Shown one piece after another: positions 41,465 to 51,900 of a DNA stretch of 58,077 bases. The position numbers and the translations under genes were made by a program. Where the stretch lies: contig CALUJC010000074.1 in NCBI GenBank assembly GCA_944320865.1, positions 1-58,077 on the forward strand. The letters run 5' to 3'. The notes under the pieces are model-generated. The model was not told where the DNA came from. It ran no database searches and saw nothing but the letters and a program-made list of their open reading frames with translations. Each line of letters opens with the position of its first letter. The stretch's first letter is position 1. The DNA comes from an uncultured Bacteroides sp. GTDB taxonomy: Bacteria; Bacteroidota; Bacteroidia; Bacteroidales; Bacteroidaceae.

Positions 41465-43303
41465 TTATGCCTTTTCCCCTCGAGTTTCTTTCCCGAAGTG
41501 CTCCTCCAGCACGCGGGCCTTGGCCTGGCCCACCACGGCGGCAAGGGCGTCGAAGGTGGCTTCGCGGATGCGCTTCACGCTCTTGAACTCGCGCAGCAGG
41601 TCGGCCTTGGCCTTGGGGCCGATGCCGCGTATGCCGTCCAGCTCGGAGGCCACCTGGCGCTTGCTGCGCTTCTGGCGGTGGAAGGAGATGGCGTAGCGGT
41701 GCACTTCGTCCTGAATGTAGGTGAGCAGGCGGAATAGGGGCGTGCCTTGCTTCATGCCGATGACTTGCGGGGGGAAGCCGTAGAGCAGCTCGTTGGTGCG
41801 GTGGCGGTCGTCCTTGGCCAGCCCGGCGACGGGGATGTCGAGGCGCAGCTCGTCGAGCACCTCTTTCACGGCGCTCATCTGCCCCTTGCCGCCGTCGGTG
41901 ATGATGAGGTCGGGCAGGGGGGAGCCGTCTTCCAGCGCGTGGGTGTAGCGGCGGCGCACCACTTCCTGCATGGAGGCATAGTCGTCGGGTCCGGAGACGG
42001 TCTTGATGTTGTACTTGCGGTACTCCTGCTTGGCGGCCTTGCCCTTGAGGAAGACCACGCAGCCGGCCACGGGGTCGCTGCCCTGTGTGTTCGAGTTGTC
42101 GAAGCACTCTATGCGCAGGGGCGGTCGGTCCAGGCGCAGCATCTGCTGGAACTCCTTGAGCAGGCGCAGCGAGCGTTGCTCGGGGTTCAGCTTGTCGGAC
42201 TGCTTCAGGCGGTCGGCCTTGTACTGCTTCACGTTGAGCAGCGAGAGGTCGAGCAGCTTCTTCTTGTCGCCCCGCTGGGGGATGGTGAACACTACGTCCT
42301 TCAGCTCGATGCCGGGGTCGAAGGGCACGATGATTTCGCGCGAGCGGCTGCGGTAGCGTTCCCTCATCTCGGCGATGCCCAGGGCCAGCAGCTCTTCGGG
42401 CGACTCGTTCAGCCGCTTCTTGTACTCGAAGGTGAAGGCCTGGTTGATGGCTCCGTTGGTGATGTGCAGGTAGTTGACGTAGGCCGAGCTTTGCTCTTCG
42501 TTCTCCTCGATGCTGAACACGTCGATGTTGTGCAGCGTGCTGTTCACCACCTCCGACTTCGAGCGGTAGGCCTCTACCAGCAGGTACTTCTCCTTTACGC
42601 GCTGCGCCTCTTCGAAGCGCATTTCCTCGGCCAGCTCCTGCATCTGGCGGTAGAGCATGCGTTCCACTTCCTGCGTGTTTCCCTTCAGGATTTCCTTTAC
42701 CTGGGCGATGTTGCGCATGTACTCTTCTTCGCTTTGCTTGCCCACGCAGGGCCCGGCGCAGTTGTGTATGTGATACTCCAGGCAGACGCGGAACTTGCCC
42801 GCGCGGATGTTCTCCGGCGAGAGGTTGTAGTGGCACGTGCGCAGGGGGTAGAGGTGCTTGATGAGGTCGAGCACGGCCAGCATGCTGGGGATGTGACTGT
42901 AGGGGCCGAAGTAGGTGGAGCCGTTGCGGATGATTTTCCGTGTGCGGAACACGCGGGGAAAGGGCTCGTTCTGCACGCAGATGCTGGGGTAAGTCTTGTC
43001 GTCCTTCAGCAGCACGTTGTAGCGGGGCTTGTACTTCTTGATGAGGTTGTTCTCCAGCAGCAGGGCGTCTTCTTCGGTGTTGACCACGATGTAGCGTATG
43101 TCCGCAATCTTGCTGACGAGCAGGCGCGTCTTGCCCGACTCGTGTTCGCGGTTGAAGTAGCTGGACACGCGCCGCTTCAGGTTCTTGGCCTTGCCCACGT
43201 AGATGATGGTGCCCTCGGCATTGAGGTACTGGTAGATGCCTGGGCTGTCGGGCAGATTGCGCACGATGCCTGCCAGGTAGGGGTTGTTCTTGAGAATGTC
43301 CAT
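41465..43303 (-). CDS. uvrC: Excinuclease ABC subunit UvrC
   Basis: The 612-residue protein has an N-terminal GIY-YIG nuclease (about 15-95: PGIYQYLNAEGTIIYVGKAKN), a UVR motif (about 205-240), an RNase H-like second nuclease (about 370-530, with ECFDNSNTQG and DGGKGQ) and helix-hairpin-helix DNA-binding at the end (LDGIRGIGPKAKADLLREF). It makes the two cuts in nucleotide excision repair. Order and length are normal. It lies downstream of apt and mnmG on the same strand. Confidence 0.98.
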   Translation of the reverse strand: MDILKNNPYLAGIVRNLPDSPGIYQYLNAEGTIIYVGKAKNLKRRVSSYFNREHESGKTRLLVSKIADIRYIVVNTEEDALLLENNLIKKYKPRYNVLLKDDKTYPSICVQNEPFPRVFRTRKIIRNGSTYFGPYSHIPSMLAVLDLIKHLYPLRTCHYNLSPENIRAGKFRVCLEYHIHNCAGPCVGKQSEEEYMRNIAQVKEILKGNTQEVERMLYRQMQELAEEMRFEEAQRVKEKYLLVEAYRSKSEVVNSTLHNIDVFSIEENEEQSSAYVNYLHITNGAINQAFTFEYKKRLNESPEELLALGIAEMRERYRSRSREIIVPFDPGIELKDVVFTIPQRGDKKKLLDLSLLNVKQYKADRLKQSDKLNPEQRSLRLLKEFQQMLRLDRPPLRIECFDNSNTQGSDPVAGCVVFLKGKAAKQEYRKYNIKTVSGPDDYASMQEVVRRRYTHALEDGSPLPDLIITDGGKGQMSAVKEVLDELRLDIPVAGLAKDDRHRTNELLYGFPPQVIGMKQGTPLFRLLTYIQDEVHRYAISFHRQKRSKRQVASELDGIRGIGPKAKADLLREFKSVKRIREATFDALAAVVGQAKARVLEEHFGKETRGEKA

Positions 43304-43310
43304 GGGGAAT

Positions 43311-43383
43311 AGAGCGGTTAGTGGGTAGTGATTAGCGGTTAATGATTAGTTCCTTCATTAATCACTAATCACTAACCGCTACC
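43311..43383. repeat. TTAGTGATTAG-type word repeat with hairpin
   Basis: AGCGGTTAGTGGGTAGTGATT on the left and TTAATCACTAATCACTAACC on the right form an imperfect stem. It fills the apt-uvrC gap. Confidence 0.75.
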
Positions 43384-43390
43384 CCGCTAT

Positions 43391-43915
43391 TTACAGTTGC
43401 AGTATCGTTTCCAGTTCCACGTCCGGCCCGAAGACGTCGCGTCCGTGCAGGGCCTTCAGCTCGATGATGAAGTTGACGTACACCTTCTGCGGGCTCATGC
43501 TTTGCACCAGTTGGCAGGCGGCCTTCATGGTGCCTCCGGTGGCCAGCAGGTCGTCGTGCATCAACACCACGTCTCCGGGCTCGATGGCATCTTTGTGGAT
43601 TTGTATCGTGTCCGTGCCATACTCTTTGGCGTAGCTTATCTCGATGGTTTCGGCGGGCAACTTGCCGGGCTTGCGCACAGGTACGAATCCGGCGCCCAGC
43701 CGTGCAGCCAAGAGTCCGCCCATGATGAAGCCGCGCGACTCGATGCCCACTACCTTGGTGATGCCTTTGTCTTTATACATCTCGTACAGCGTGTCCGACA
43801 ATTCCTGCATGGCGGCGACGTCCTTGAACATGGTGGTAACGTCGTAGAACAGGATGCCCGGCTTGGGGAAATCGGGTATCTCCCGGATGCTTCTTCTCAA
43901 TGTTTCTTTGCTCAT
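43391..43915 (-). CDS. apt: Adenine phosphoribosyltransferase Apt
   Basis: The 174-residue protein begins LRRSIREIPDFPKPGILFYD, with the PRPP-binding loop VVLMHDDLLATGGTMKA near residue 118 and IESRGFIMGG near 58. It joins adenine to PRPP to form AMP in purine salvage. Length and motifs are standard. It follows mnmG by 57 bases. Confidence 0.97.
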   Translation of the reverse strand: MSKETLRRSIREIPDFPKPGILFYDVTTMFKDVAAMQELSDTLYEMYKDKGITKVVGIESRGFIMGGLLAARLGAGFVPVRKPGKLPAETIEISYAKEYGTDTIQIHKDAIEPGDVVLMHDDLLATGGTMKAACQLVQSMSPQKVYVNFIIELKALHGRDVFGPDVELETILQL

Positions 43916-43972
43916 AATCAGTAGTTTTATTTCGTTTGTTAAATGATTTGTTTCACGTGGAACGCTTACCCC

Positions 43973-45847
43973 TCAACGGTTGCACAGCACCAGCAGCACG
44001 TTGATGTCGCTGGGCGAAACGCCGGGGATACGGCTGGCCTGCCCGATGGTTTCGGGGTCTATCTTGACGAGTTTCTGCCGCGCCTCGGTGGAGAGGGATT
44101 GCAGCGTGGCGTAGTCGAACTTGCCCTTTATCTTAATGCTGTCCAGCCGGCCGAGCTTGTCGGCAATCTGCCGCTCGCGGGCGATGTAGCCTTCGTACTT
44201 GATGAGTATTTCGGCGGCTTCAATGATTTCCTCGCGGCGGTCGGTGAGCTTGTCAAGCTCGCGGCGGAAGGCACTGATGTGGGGCGCCAGGTTGTCGATG
44301 GTGAGTTGCGGACGGTTCAGCAGGTCGACCAGCTTGCAGCCTTGGCGCAGGGGAGTGGTGCCCAACTGTTCGAGAGCGGGGTTGATGAGTGCGGCCTTGA
44401 TGGAGAACTGACGGGCAAACTCCACAATGTGGTTCACGGCCTCGCGCTTGGTGGTGAGCAACTGGTAGCGGTGTGCGTCGGCCAGGCCGAGGCGGTAGGA
44501 GCGTTCGGTGAGGCGCATGTCGGCGTCGTCCATGCGCAGCAGGATGCGGTATTCGGCGCGGGAGGTGAACATGCGGTAGGGCTCGTCCACGCCTTTAGTC
44601 ACCAGGTCGTCTATCAGCACGCCTATGTAGGCTTCGTCGCGGCCCAGGGTGAAGGGCTCGCCGCCGTGGCAGTTGATGTGGGCGTTGATGCCCGCCACGA
44701 TGCCCTGTCCGGCGGCTTCCTCGTAGCCCGTGGTGCCGTTCACCTGTCCGGCCAGGAAGAAGTTGCGCACGGCTTTCGTTTCCAGCGTGTGCTTCAGCTG
44801 CGTGGGGTCGAAGTAGTCGTACTCTATGGCGTAGCCCGGGCGGTAGATGACCACGTCGCGGAAGGCCGGCATCCGGCGGATGGCTTCTATCTGGATGTCC
44901 ATCGGCAGGGAGGATGAGAAGCCGTTGAGGTACAGCTCGCGCGTGTCTTCGCCTTCCGGCTCGAGGAAGAGTTGGTGTTGCGGCTTGTCGGGGAAGGTCA
45001 CGATTTTCGTCTCGATGCTGGGACAGTAGCGCGGCCCTATGCTCTGAATCTGGCCGTTGTACAAGGGCGAGTCCGGCAGCCCGCGACGCAGCACCTCGTG
45101 CACGGCCTCGTTGGTGAAGCACGTCCAGCAGGGCAGCTGGCGCAAGGGGCGTTGGGGCGTGTCGAGGAAGGAGAACTTATGGAAATCGGCCTCGCCCTGC
45201 TGCACCTCCATGTCTTCGTAGTGCACGCTTCGGCCGTCTATGCGCACGGGTGTGCCCGTCTTCATGCGTCCGTAGGTGATGCCCTGCGCGGCAATCGACT
45301 CCGTCAGTTCGTAGCTGGCCGGCTCGGCCATGCGTCCGCCGGGCACCATGGCGCGACCCACGTGCATCAGTCCGTTCAGGAAAGTGCCCGCCGTCAGCAC
45401 CACGCACCGCGCGTGGAACGTCACGCCCCACACCGTCTCCACGCCTCGCACCTCGCCGTCCTTCACCAGCAGCCGTCGCACGGTGTCCTGCCAGATGTGC
45501 AGATTAGGCGTATTCTCCAGCACCTCGCGCCAGGCCCAGATGAACTTGGCGCGGTCGCACTGTGCGCGCGGGCTCCACATGGCAGGGCCCTTCGAGCGGT
45601 TCAGCAGGCGGAACTGTATGGCCGTGCGGTCCGTCACCAGTCCGGTAAATCCGCCCAAGGCGTCGATTTCGCGCACAATCTGCCCCTTGGCGATGCCGCC
45701 TATGGCGGGGTTGCAGCTCATCTGCGCAATCTTGTTCATGTCCATCGTGATGAGCACTGTCTTCGAGCCCAGGCGGGCGGCGGCGGAGGCGGCTTCGCAT
45801 CCCGCGTGGCCGGCGCCGATTACTATGACATCGTAAGTAAACTCCAT
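43973..45847 (-). CDS. mnmG: tRNA uridine 5-carboxymethylaminomethyl modification enzyme MnmG
   Basis: The 624-residue protein starts with the FAD motif VIVIGAGHAGCEAASAAARL. NPAIGGIAKGQIVREIDALGG (near 46-66) and GRMKTGTP near 197 are MnmG signatures. The C-terminal helical domain ends with GVSPSDINVLLVLCNR. With MnmE it makes the cmnm5 group at the tRNA wobble uridine. A -7 box TACCTTTG at 45876-45883 gives it its own promoter; apt and uvrC follow. Confidence 0.97.
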   Translation of the reverse strand: MEFTYDVIVIGAGHAGCEAASAAARLGSKTVLITMDMNKIAQMSCNPAIGGIAKGQIVREIDALGGFTGLVTDRTAIQFRLLNRSKGPAMWSPRAQCDRAKFIWAWREVLENTPNLHIWQDTVRRLLVKDGEVRGVETVWGVTFHARCVVLTAGTFLNGLMHVGRAMVPGGRMAEPASYELTESIAAQGITYGRMKTGTPVRIDGRSVHYEDMEVQQGEADFHKFSFLDTPQRPLRQLPCWTCFTNEAVHEVLRRGLPDSPLYNGQIQSIGPRYCPSIETKIVTFPDKPQHQLFLEPEGEDTRELYLNGFSSSLPMDIQIEAIRRMPAFRDVVIYRPGYAIEYDYFDPTQLKHTLETKAVRNFFLAGQVNGTTGYEEAAGQGIVAGINAHINCHGGEPFTLGRDEAYIGVLIDDLVTKGVDEPYRMFTSRAEYRILLRMDDADMRLTERSYRLGLADAHRYQLLTTKREAVNHIVEFARQFSIKAALINPALEQLGTTPLRQGCKLVDLLNRPQLTIDNLAPHISAFRRELDKLTDRREEIIEAAEILIKYEGYIARERQIADKLGRLDSIKIKGKFDYATLQSLSTEARQKLVKIDPETIGQASRIPGVSPSDINVLLVLCNR

Positions 45848-45875
45848 TTGAATTCCTTGATTGTTTTTTCCTTTG

Positions 45876-45883
45876 CAAAGGTA
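45876..45883 (-). promoter_or_regulatory. -7 box TACCTTTG of mnmG
   Basis: An exact TAnnTTTG match on the minus strand lies 29 bases before the mnmG start codon. Confidence 0.65.
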
Positions 45884-45887
45884 CTAA

Positions 45888-46463
45888 TAAATTGAGAATT
45901 GAGAATTAAGAATTGAGAATTGGCGGACGGATTTTTGCGGCGAGGGTAGGGGAGGGGCGAAAGTCTTACGAAGTGTTAAATAACCCCGTTTTCCCGCCGT
46001 TTTTTCCGGGCAGGGGGTCGTGCGCCGCGGAAAATCGCAAGGATTTCGCGTTAGCGCTGTGCCGAAGTGTAAAGCGTATGCTGCGATTTCGACCTGTTTT
46101 GTCAGTAAAACGTATGTTTTTGTAAGATGATTGCGACAAAACGCCCATATTCCCCTTCTTTTTGAAGCAAAATGTAACCTCTTCCTCCGCCTTGCGGAAA
46201 AGCCTTGCAGGACGGGCGCGGTGGCCTACCATCGCCAGCTTGGTAGACTACCACTGCCAGCGCGGTGGCGATACTACAGCCCCCCATCCCTCCCCCGTGG
46301 GGAGGGAGTTCATACTACTCACTTGATGAAGTACGCGTCCCCTCCCTACCGGGGAGGGTTAGGGAGGGGCTATTTCTTAAATAGTCTTACCACCCCTTGC
46401 AAAGTCCGTGCCCATTGCCTATCTTTGTTAGGACAATATCATCGCTTTGCAAAAACAAGACTT
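45888..46463. other. Repeat-rich gap between mnmG and the next plus-strand gene
   Basis: It holds GAGAATTAAGAATTGAGAATT words (45890-45920), a unique stretch 45925-46215 where I see no gene, GTAGTATCGCCAGC-type words (46220-46276), and a large inverted pair around 46275-46372 with CCCTCCCCCGTGGGGAGGGA and CCCTACCGGGGAGGG. A plus-strand -7 box TATCTTTG at 46420-46427 with TTG 20 bases upstream serves the next gene. Confidence 0.6.
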
Positions 46464-47330
46464 ATGAAACGCATTGCCCCCTTGCTGCTGATGACCGCCG
46501 CCTTGCTGATGGCCGCTCCCCAGGCACGCGCGCAGGAAGACCGCACGCGCCCGGAGGTGCCCGACTCGGTGCGCACGCTGCCGCAGGGCGCCGACCGACT
46601 ACGCTCCGCCGCCGGCGCCGCGACCGATGCCGATGCCACCCTTCCGGCCCGCTCGGCCGCCGTGGACGACGGGCATCCCATGACCTTCCGCCCGCCCGCC
46701 GTGCCGCCGGAGTACATACCACCTTATTATACCAATCCCTCGCCCATGTTCCGGGGCGACTACAGCACGGGCGGACCCATCGCGGCGTGGGGCGACAATG
46801 CCATCTACGGTTCGGGCAGCCGCTCCACCTTGCCGGGGCTGGGCGTGCAGACGGAAGCGGGCATGGCCTACGTGCGCCGGCTGAACGACCGCCTGCGCCT
46901 GCAGGCATCGGCCAACGCCACGAAGCTCAGCATGTCGCACCTGACGCGCATGGCCGTGGAACTGGACGGCCGGCTGACCTACCAGCCGCAGGAGCACGTG
47001 TGGTTCAACGTCTTCGGCGGAACCGCCGTGGGCCGATTCTCCAATCGGCCGGACTGGCATTATGGCGGCTCCGTGGGCTTCGACCTGGGCGAGCGGTTCA
47101 GCCTGGAGCTGGGCGTGCAGCGCTACTACGACCGCTCCACCGGACGGTGGACCACGCTGCCCGTGGTCATCCCCACCGTGAAGCTGCCCAAGTTCGACCT
47201 CGGCTTGGACGTGGGCCCCATCCTCTATGAGATTATCCGCAACGCCGTGCACAAGGGCGACCGCTTTCGCGGCGGCCCCATGATTCGGCCCGAGGTGCCG
47301 GGGTATATGGGCGGGGCTTGGAATAGGTAG
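46464..47330 (+). CDS. Secreted protein of unknown function, predicted outer-membrane barrel
   Basis: From the ATG at 46464 the protein has 288 residues and a signal peptide (LLLMTAALLMAAPQARAQ). The frame is open upstream but carries no signal and lies in repeats. Residues about 30-90 are Asp/Arg- and Pro-rich (PPAVPPEYIPPYYTNPSP). Residues about 115-230 alternate like beta strands (RLQASANATKLSMSHLTRMA, FGGTAVGRF). The C-terminus (GPILYEIIRNAVHKGDRF) is not an aromatic-ended barrel strand. I do not recognise the family. Confidence 0.8.
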   Translation: MKRIAPLLLMTAALLMAAPQARAQEDRTRPEVPDSVRTLPQGADRLRSAAGAATDADATLPARSAAVDDGHPMTFRPPAVPPEYIPPYYTNPSPMFRGDYSTGGPIAAWGDNAIYGSGSRSTLPGLGVQTEAGMAYVRRLNDRLRLQASANATKLSMSHLTRMAVELDGRLTYQPQEHVWFNVFGGTAVGRFSNRPDWHYGGSVGFDLGERFSLELGVQRYYDRSTGRWTTLPVVIPTVKLPKFDLGLDVGPILYEIIRNAVHKGDRFRGGPMIRPEVPGYMGGAWNR

Positions 47331-47444
47331 TAGGTGTGAAGTGTGAGGTATTAGGTGGGGCACTTCGGTTGGGCTTTGGGCGACAGGGTGACTACTGGCT
47401 GCTGAATTCTGCCTACCATATATCATCTTCTGAAATAAAATCGC

Positions 47445-47452
47445 TATCTTTG
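47445..47452 (+). promoter_or_regulatory. -7 box TATCTTTG of the LRR lipoprotein gene
   Basis: An exact TAnnTTTG match lies 35 bases before the ATG at 47487. Confidence 0.6.
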
Positions 47453-47486
47453 TGCAATACCAATACATCAATACCTTATCAGTAGC

Positions 47487-48770
47487 ATGAAGAAGAAGTC
47501 ATTATTGTTTTGCCTCTGTGCATCTCTTGCCCTGTGCGCTTGCGGCGGCGGGGAGGAACCGGGCGTTGACCCCAACCCCGAACCTGTGGAAGACAACAGC
47601 CCCATCCTGGAGTTTGAAGACCCTGCGCTGGAAGCGTGCCTGCTGGCCACCCAAAGTGTGGAGTGGAACGGCCAGACTTACGTCATCCAAGTAGACAAGA
47701 ACGGCGACGGGAAGATTTCGCAGATGGAAGCCGAAGCGGTGAAGGTGCTTGCGCTTAGCGACATTCAATATTATCTTAGTGAAGACATTTACAGCCTCGA
47801 TGGGCTGGAGTACTTCAAGAACTTGGAGTATCTGGACTTCTCTTACCGGATATACGGGCTGGGGTGCACGATAGACGTTAGTCCCTTCCGCTCGCTGAAA
47901 CACTTACGGCTTTGGGGCGAAATTGGCTCCCTCGACGTGAGCCGGAACACGGAGCTGGAGTACTTGGAGTGCAGTAGCTGCAGGCTTACCACGCTGGACG
48001 TCACCCACAACCCCGCTCTCGAAGTGCTGTTGTGCAACGATAATGGGATGGCTACGCTGGACGTGAGCCAGAATGCCGCCCTCAAAGAACTGGTGTGCAG
48101 CAATAATCCTCTGATTGTTCTGGGCATAAACCAAAACAAGGCCTTGAAGCGGCTGGAGTGCGACGGTTGCAAGCTGTCTTTTCTCGATGTCACCGGCAAC
48201 CCGGCCCTCGAGACACTGTGGTGTCACAGCAATGCGCTTAGCTCGTTGGACGTGAGCCAAAACGCCTCCCTCAGTTACCTCAATTGCAACTCGAATGCCG
48301 AGATAACCTCCCTCGACGTGAGCCATAACCCGGCCTTGAGCGTGTTGGAGTGCGCGGGGTGCCGGCTCAGCACGGTGGACGTAAGCGGGAACGCGCAGCT
48401 GCGGGAACTTGTATGCGGCAACACTTCCGAGCTTACCGCTTTGGACGTGAGCCACAACCCGCAGCTGCGAATACTGTGGTGCGACAACAGCCCCATCTCC
48501 CGGCTGGAGCTGAGCCGGAACCCGGAGCTGGTCAACTTGTCGTGCTACGGCACCCTTATCGAGCACTTGGATTTGGGCATCCACAAGAAACTCCAGCGAT
48601 TCTGTCCGGTAAACTGGAACGATTACTCGCCGGACGGGCTCTACATCAACCCGTCGCTGGCGTGCCCCTTGAAGACGCTGGTGCTCTCCCGCGAAGCCCG
48701 GCTCGTCGAGCACAACATGGAAGTGCTGGCTAAAGTCTATCCCGACCTGGTCATTACTTATGCCGACTGA
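47487..48770 (+). CDS. Leucine-rich-repeat lipoprotein
   Basis: The 427-residue protein has a lipoprotein signal with lipobox CAC(G) (Cys about 19-20) and an acidic Pro-rich linker (GVDPNPEPVEDN). A region about 40-85 contains VDKNGDGKISQMEA, an EF-hand-like loop. From about 130 to 395 there are about a dozen LRRs of roughly 21 residues with the pattern LDVSxNPxLxxLxCxxN, for example LDVSHNPALSVLECAGCRL. Such surface LRR lipoproteins usually bind proteins. It is transcribed alone just upstream of the susC-like gene. Confidence 0.9.
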   Translation: MKKKSLLFCLCASLALCACGGGEEPGVDPNPEPVEDNSPILEFEDPALEACLLATQSVEWNGQTYVIQVDKNGDGKISQMEAEAVKVLALSDIQYYLSEDIYSLDGLEYFKNLEYLDFSYRIYGLGCTIDVSPFRSLKHLRLWGEIGSLDVSRNTELEYLECSSCRLTTLDVTHNPALEVLLCNDNGMATLDVSQNAALKELVCSNNPLIVLGINQNKALKRLECDGCKLSFLDVTGNPALETLWCHSNALSSLDVSQNASLSYLNCNSNAEITSLDVSHNPALSVLECAGCRLSTVDVSGNAQLRELVCGNTSELTALDVSHNPQLRILWCDNSPISRLELSRNPELVNLSCYGTLIEHLDLGIHKKLQRFCPVNWNDYSPDGLYINPSLACPLKTLVLSREARLVEHNMEVLAKVYPDLVITYAD

Positions 48771-48850
48771 CGGTCCGCCTCCTACCGCCTACTTTTATGT
48801 TAAATTGCTACTTGTTCAAGAAAAAATAAAGAAGAAAGAAACTTTTTTCC

Positions 48851-48858
48851 TATATTTG
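48851..48858 (+). promoter_or_regulatory. -7 box TATATTTG of the susC/susD operon
   Basis: An exact TAnnTTTG match lies 112 bases before the SusC-like start codon at 48971, leaving a leader of about 105 bases, long enough for post-transcriptional control. Confidence 0.6.
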
Positions 48859-48970
48859 CGCTCCAAAAGGCATAGCGTGCCTTTGTTTCACTTCCATGGG
48901 CTAAGGATGAAAACAGAATAGACACAACGGCAAGAGAGATAATGTTTAATCCGCAAATATAGGAAGTAAT

Positions 48971-51900
48971 ATGAAAAGACAATTTATCCTGTGGTGCCTC
49001 GCCTTTCTCTTGGCGGGAACGGGCGTGGCACAGGCTCAGCAGACAGTGCGCCAAGTGGAGGGCATAGTGCTGGGCGAAGAAGACAACGAGCCCGTCATCG
49101 GGGCGGCAGTGCAAGTGAAGGGCACCACGCTGGGCACGGTGACCGACGTGGACGGCAAGTTCACCCTCAACGGCATTCCGGCCGACGCCCGCCGGCTGGT
49201 CATCTCCTACCTGGGCATGAAGACTACCGAGATGGACATCCGCCCCTTCGTGAAGGCCACTCTGCGCAACGACACCGAGATGCTCGACGAAGTGATGGTG
49301 GTGGCCTACGGCACCGCCAAGAAGAGCAGCTACGCCGGCTCGGCCTCGCTGGTGAAGGCGGGCGACATGGAGGGCATCCCCACCACCACCTTCGAGAACG
49401 CGCTGAACGGCAAGGTGGCCGGACTGCAGCTCACCAACAACTCCGGGCAGGCCGGCTCGGCACCCGCCATCCGCATACGCGGCATCGGCTCGATGAACGC
49501 CGGAAACGAGCCACTCTACGTCATCGACGGCGTGCCCGTATCGTCGGGAAACACCGGGCAGATGGACGGTGAGCTCTACTCCACCAACAACATCATGAAC
49601 ACCCTCAACCCCGAGGACATCGAGTCCATCTCCGTGCTGAAGGACGCCGCCGCATCGTCGCTCTACGGCTCGCGCGCGGCCAACGGCGTCATCCTCATCA
49701 CCACCAAGCGCGGCAAGATAGGCAAGCCCGTGGTGACGCTGAAGGCCGAAGTGGGATTCACCCCCTCGTGGGCCACGAAGAACTACGAGCCCGCCAGCGT
49801 GCAGGAGAATGTGGACATGCTCTACTCCGTGTTCTACGACTACGGCCTCTCGCAGGGCGACGACGCGGCCACGGCCACGCAGACCGCCCTCGACATGCTG
49901 AACGAGCGCTTCAACATGCACGGCTACCAGTTTACCACCAACGGCACCTCGCCCTACGAGCGCGTCAACATCCTGGAGTATGACAACTCCGGCCGCCAGG
50001 GCAAGTACTTCGACTGGGACAAGGCCTACTTCCGCACCGGCGTGTACCAGAGCTACGACATGAGCGTGAGCGGCGCTACGCAAAACACCAACTACTATAC
50101 CTCGCTGTCCTATACCAAGGACGACGGACGCCTGCGCGTGAACAGCTTCGACCGCATCTCCGGACGCCTGAACCTGACGCAGAACGTGGGCAAATTCATG
50201 GAACTGACCACCAACGCCAGCTTCACCCGCATGCAGAAGACGGGGTACAACGACACCCGCAACACACGCACCAACTACTTCATGCAGGCGCATAACCTGC
50301 TGTGGGGCCTCTACTGGCCCACAGACTACAAGACCGGACTGCCCTGGACCGACCAGTACGGCAGCCTGGCCTACAACAACCTGTACTACGACAACGAGTG
50401 GGACAACAACTCCGTCACCTCCAAGCTCATGGCCGCCGAGACGCTCACCCTGCACCTGCTGCCGGGGCTGGACGTGCGCTCGGTCTTCTCCTACGACAAC
50501 ACCATGGTGAAGGACTTCTACTATTACAGCGCCAACCACTTCTACGGCTCGTCGGACAACGGCACGCTCAGCGAGTTCCGCAGCAACTACGAGAAGTGGG
50601 TATCGTCCACCACCGCCACCTACACGCAGACTTTTGCCGACCGCCACTCGGTGGGCATCATGGCGGGCTTCGAGGCCGAAAAGAACACGTCGGACTACAC
50701 CGAAGCCACCGGCAGCAACTTCCCCACCAGCACCATACACACCATCTCCACGGCCGGCGTGCAGACCTCGTCGGGCTACAGTTGGGGAAACTCCATGGTG
50801 TCCATCCTCTCCAAGGTGGACTATAATTATGACGAACGCTACTTCCTGTCCGGCTCCTACCGTCGCGACGGCTCCTCGCGCCTCAGTGCCGACCACCGCT
50901 GGGGCAACTTCTGGTCGGTGGCCGGCGCCTGGAACGTGCTGAAGGAAGGCTTCATGCAAGGCACCACGGGCTGGTTGAGCAACTTGCGCCTGCGCGCATC
51001 CTACGGCGTGAACGGCACGCTGCCCACCGACGACTACGGATACATGAGTCTCATCAACTACTCCAACCGCTACAACGGGCAGCCCGGGGGAGCCATCAGC
51101 ACGGCGGCCAACGCCAACCTGTCGTGGGAGACAAGCTACAACACCAACGTCGGCCTGGACTTCGGACTGTTCAACCAGCGGCTCAGGGGTACGGTGGAAT
51201 ACTTCAACCGCGACTCCAAGAACCTGCTGCAGGACGTGCCCATCTCCATGGTCACCGGATTCTCGTCTACCCTGCAGAACGTGGGCTGCATCAACAACCA
51301 CGGCTTCGAGCTGGAACTGAGCGGTGACATCATCGACCGCAACGGCTGGGTCTGGACCCTAGGCGCCAACGCCACCTTCCTCCGCTCGGAGGTGAAGGAG
51401 CTGTATGGCGGAGCCGACATCATCTGGTACGACCCCACCAGCAGCGACGACCGCGCCATGTTCATCTACCGCGAAGGCCAGTCCACCCTCGCCTTCTACG
51501 GCTACGAATGGGCCGGCGTGGACCGCACCAACGGCAAGAGCGTGTACTACGTGAACGACCCCACGGACCCGAAGGCGGGCGACTTCCTCTACAACGGCCG
51601 CGGCGCCACCTACGACTACAACCAGGCCAACTACACCATCATAGGCAACGCCGTGCCCAAGGTATATGGCGGCGTCAACACCTCCGTGTCCTGGAAAGGC
51701 ATCGACCTTGCCATGAGCTTCACCTACAAGATAGGCGGCAGCCTCTACGACGGAGCCTACATGGACGTGGCCGACGATGGCTACTACTGGGAGCGCATCC
51801 ACGCCAAGAACTACTACGACAACCTCTGGACGCCCTCCAACCCCGACGGCACCGAGCCCCGCATCGAGGGCGTGGACCTGACCGATGCCCAGCAATACAG

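Noticed and set aside
45966-46232. Possible small gene or RNA between mnmG and the next gene
   Set aside because: I saw no family-like protein, no promoter-terminator pair and no clear stem; only unique AT/GC-mixed sequence.
48800-51301. An 833-residue open frame opposite the SusC-like gene
   Set aside because: It is an antisense shadow: no signal peptide or motifs, and the opposite strand is a full SusC family match.
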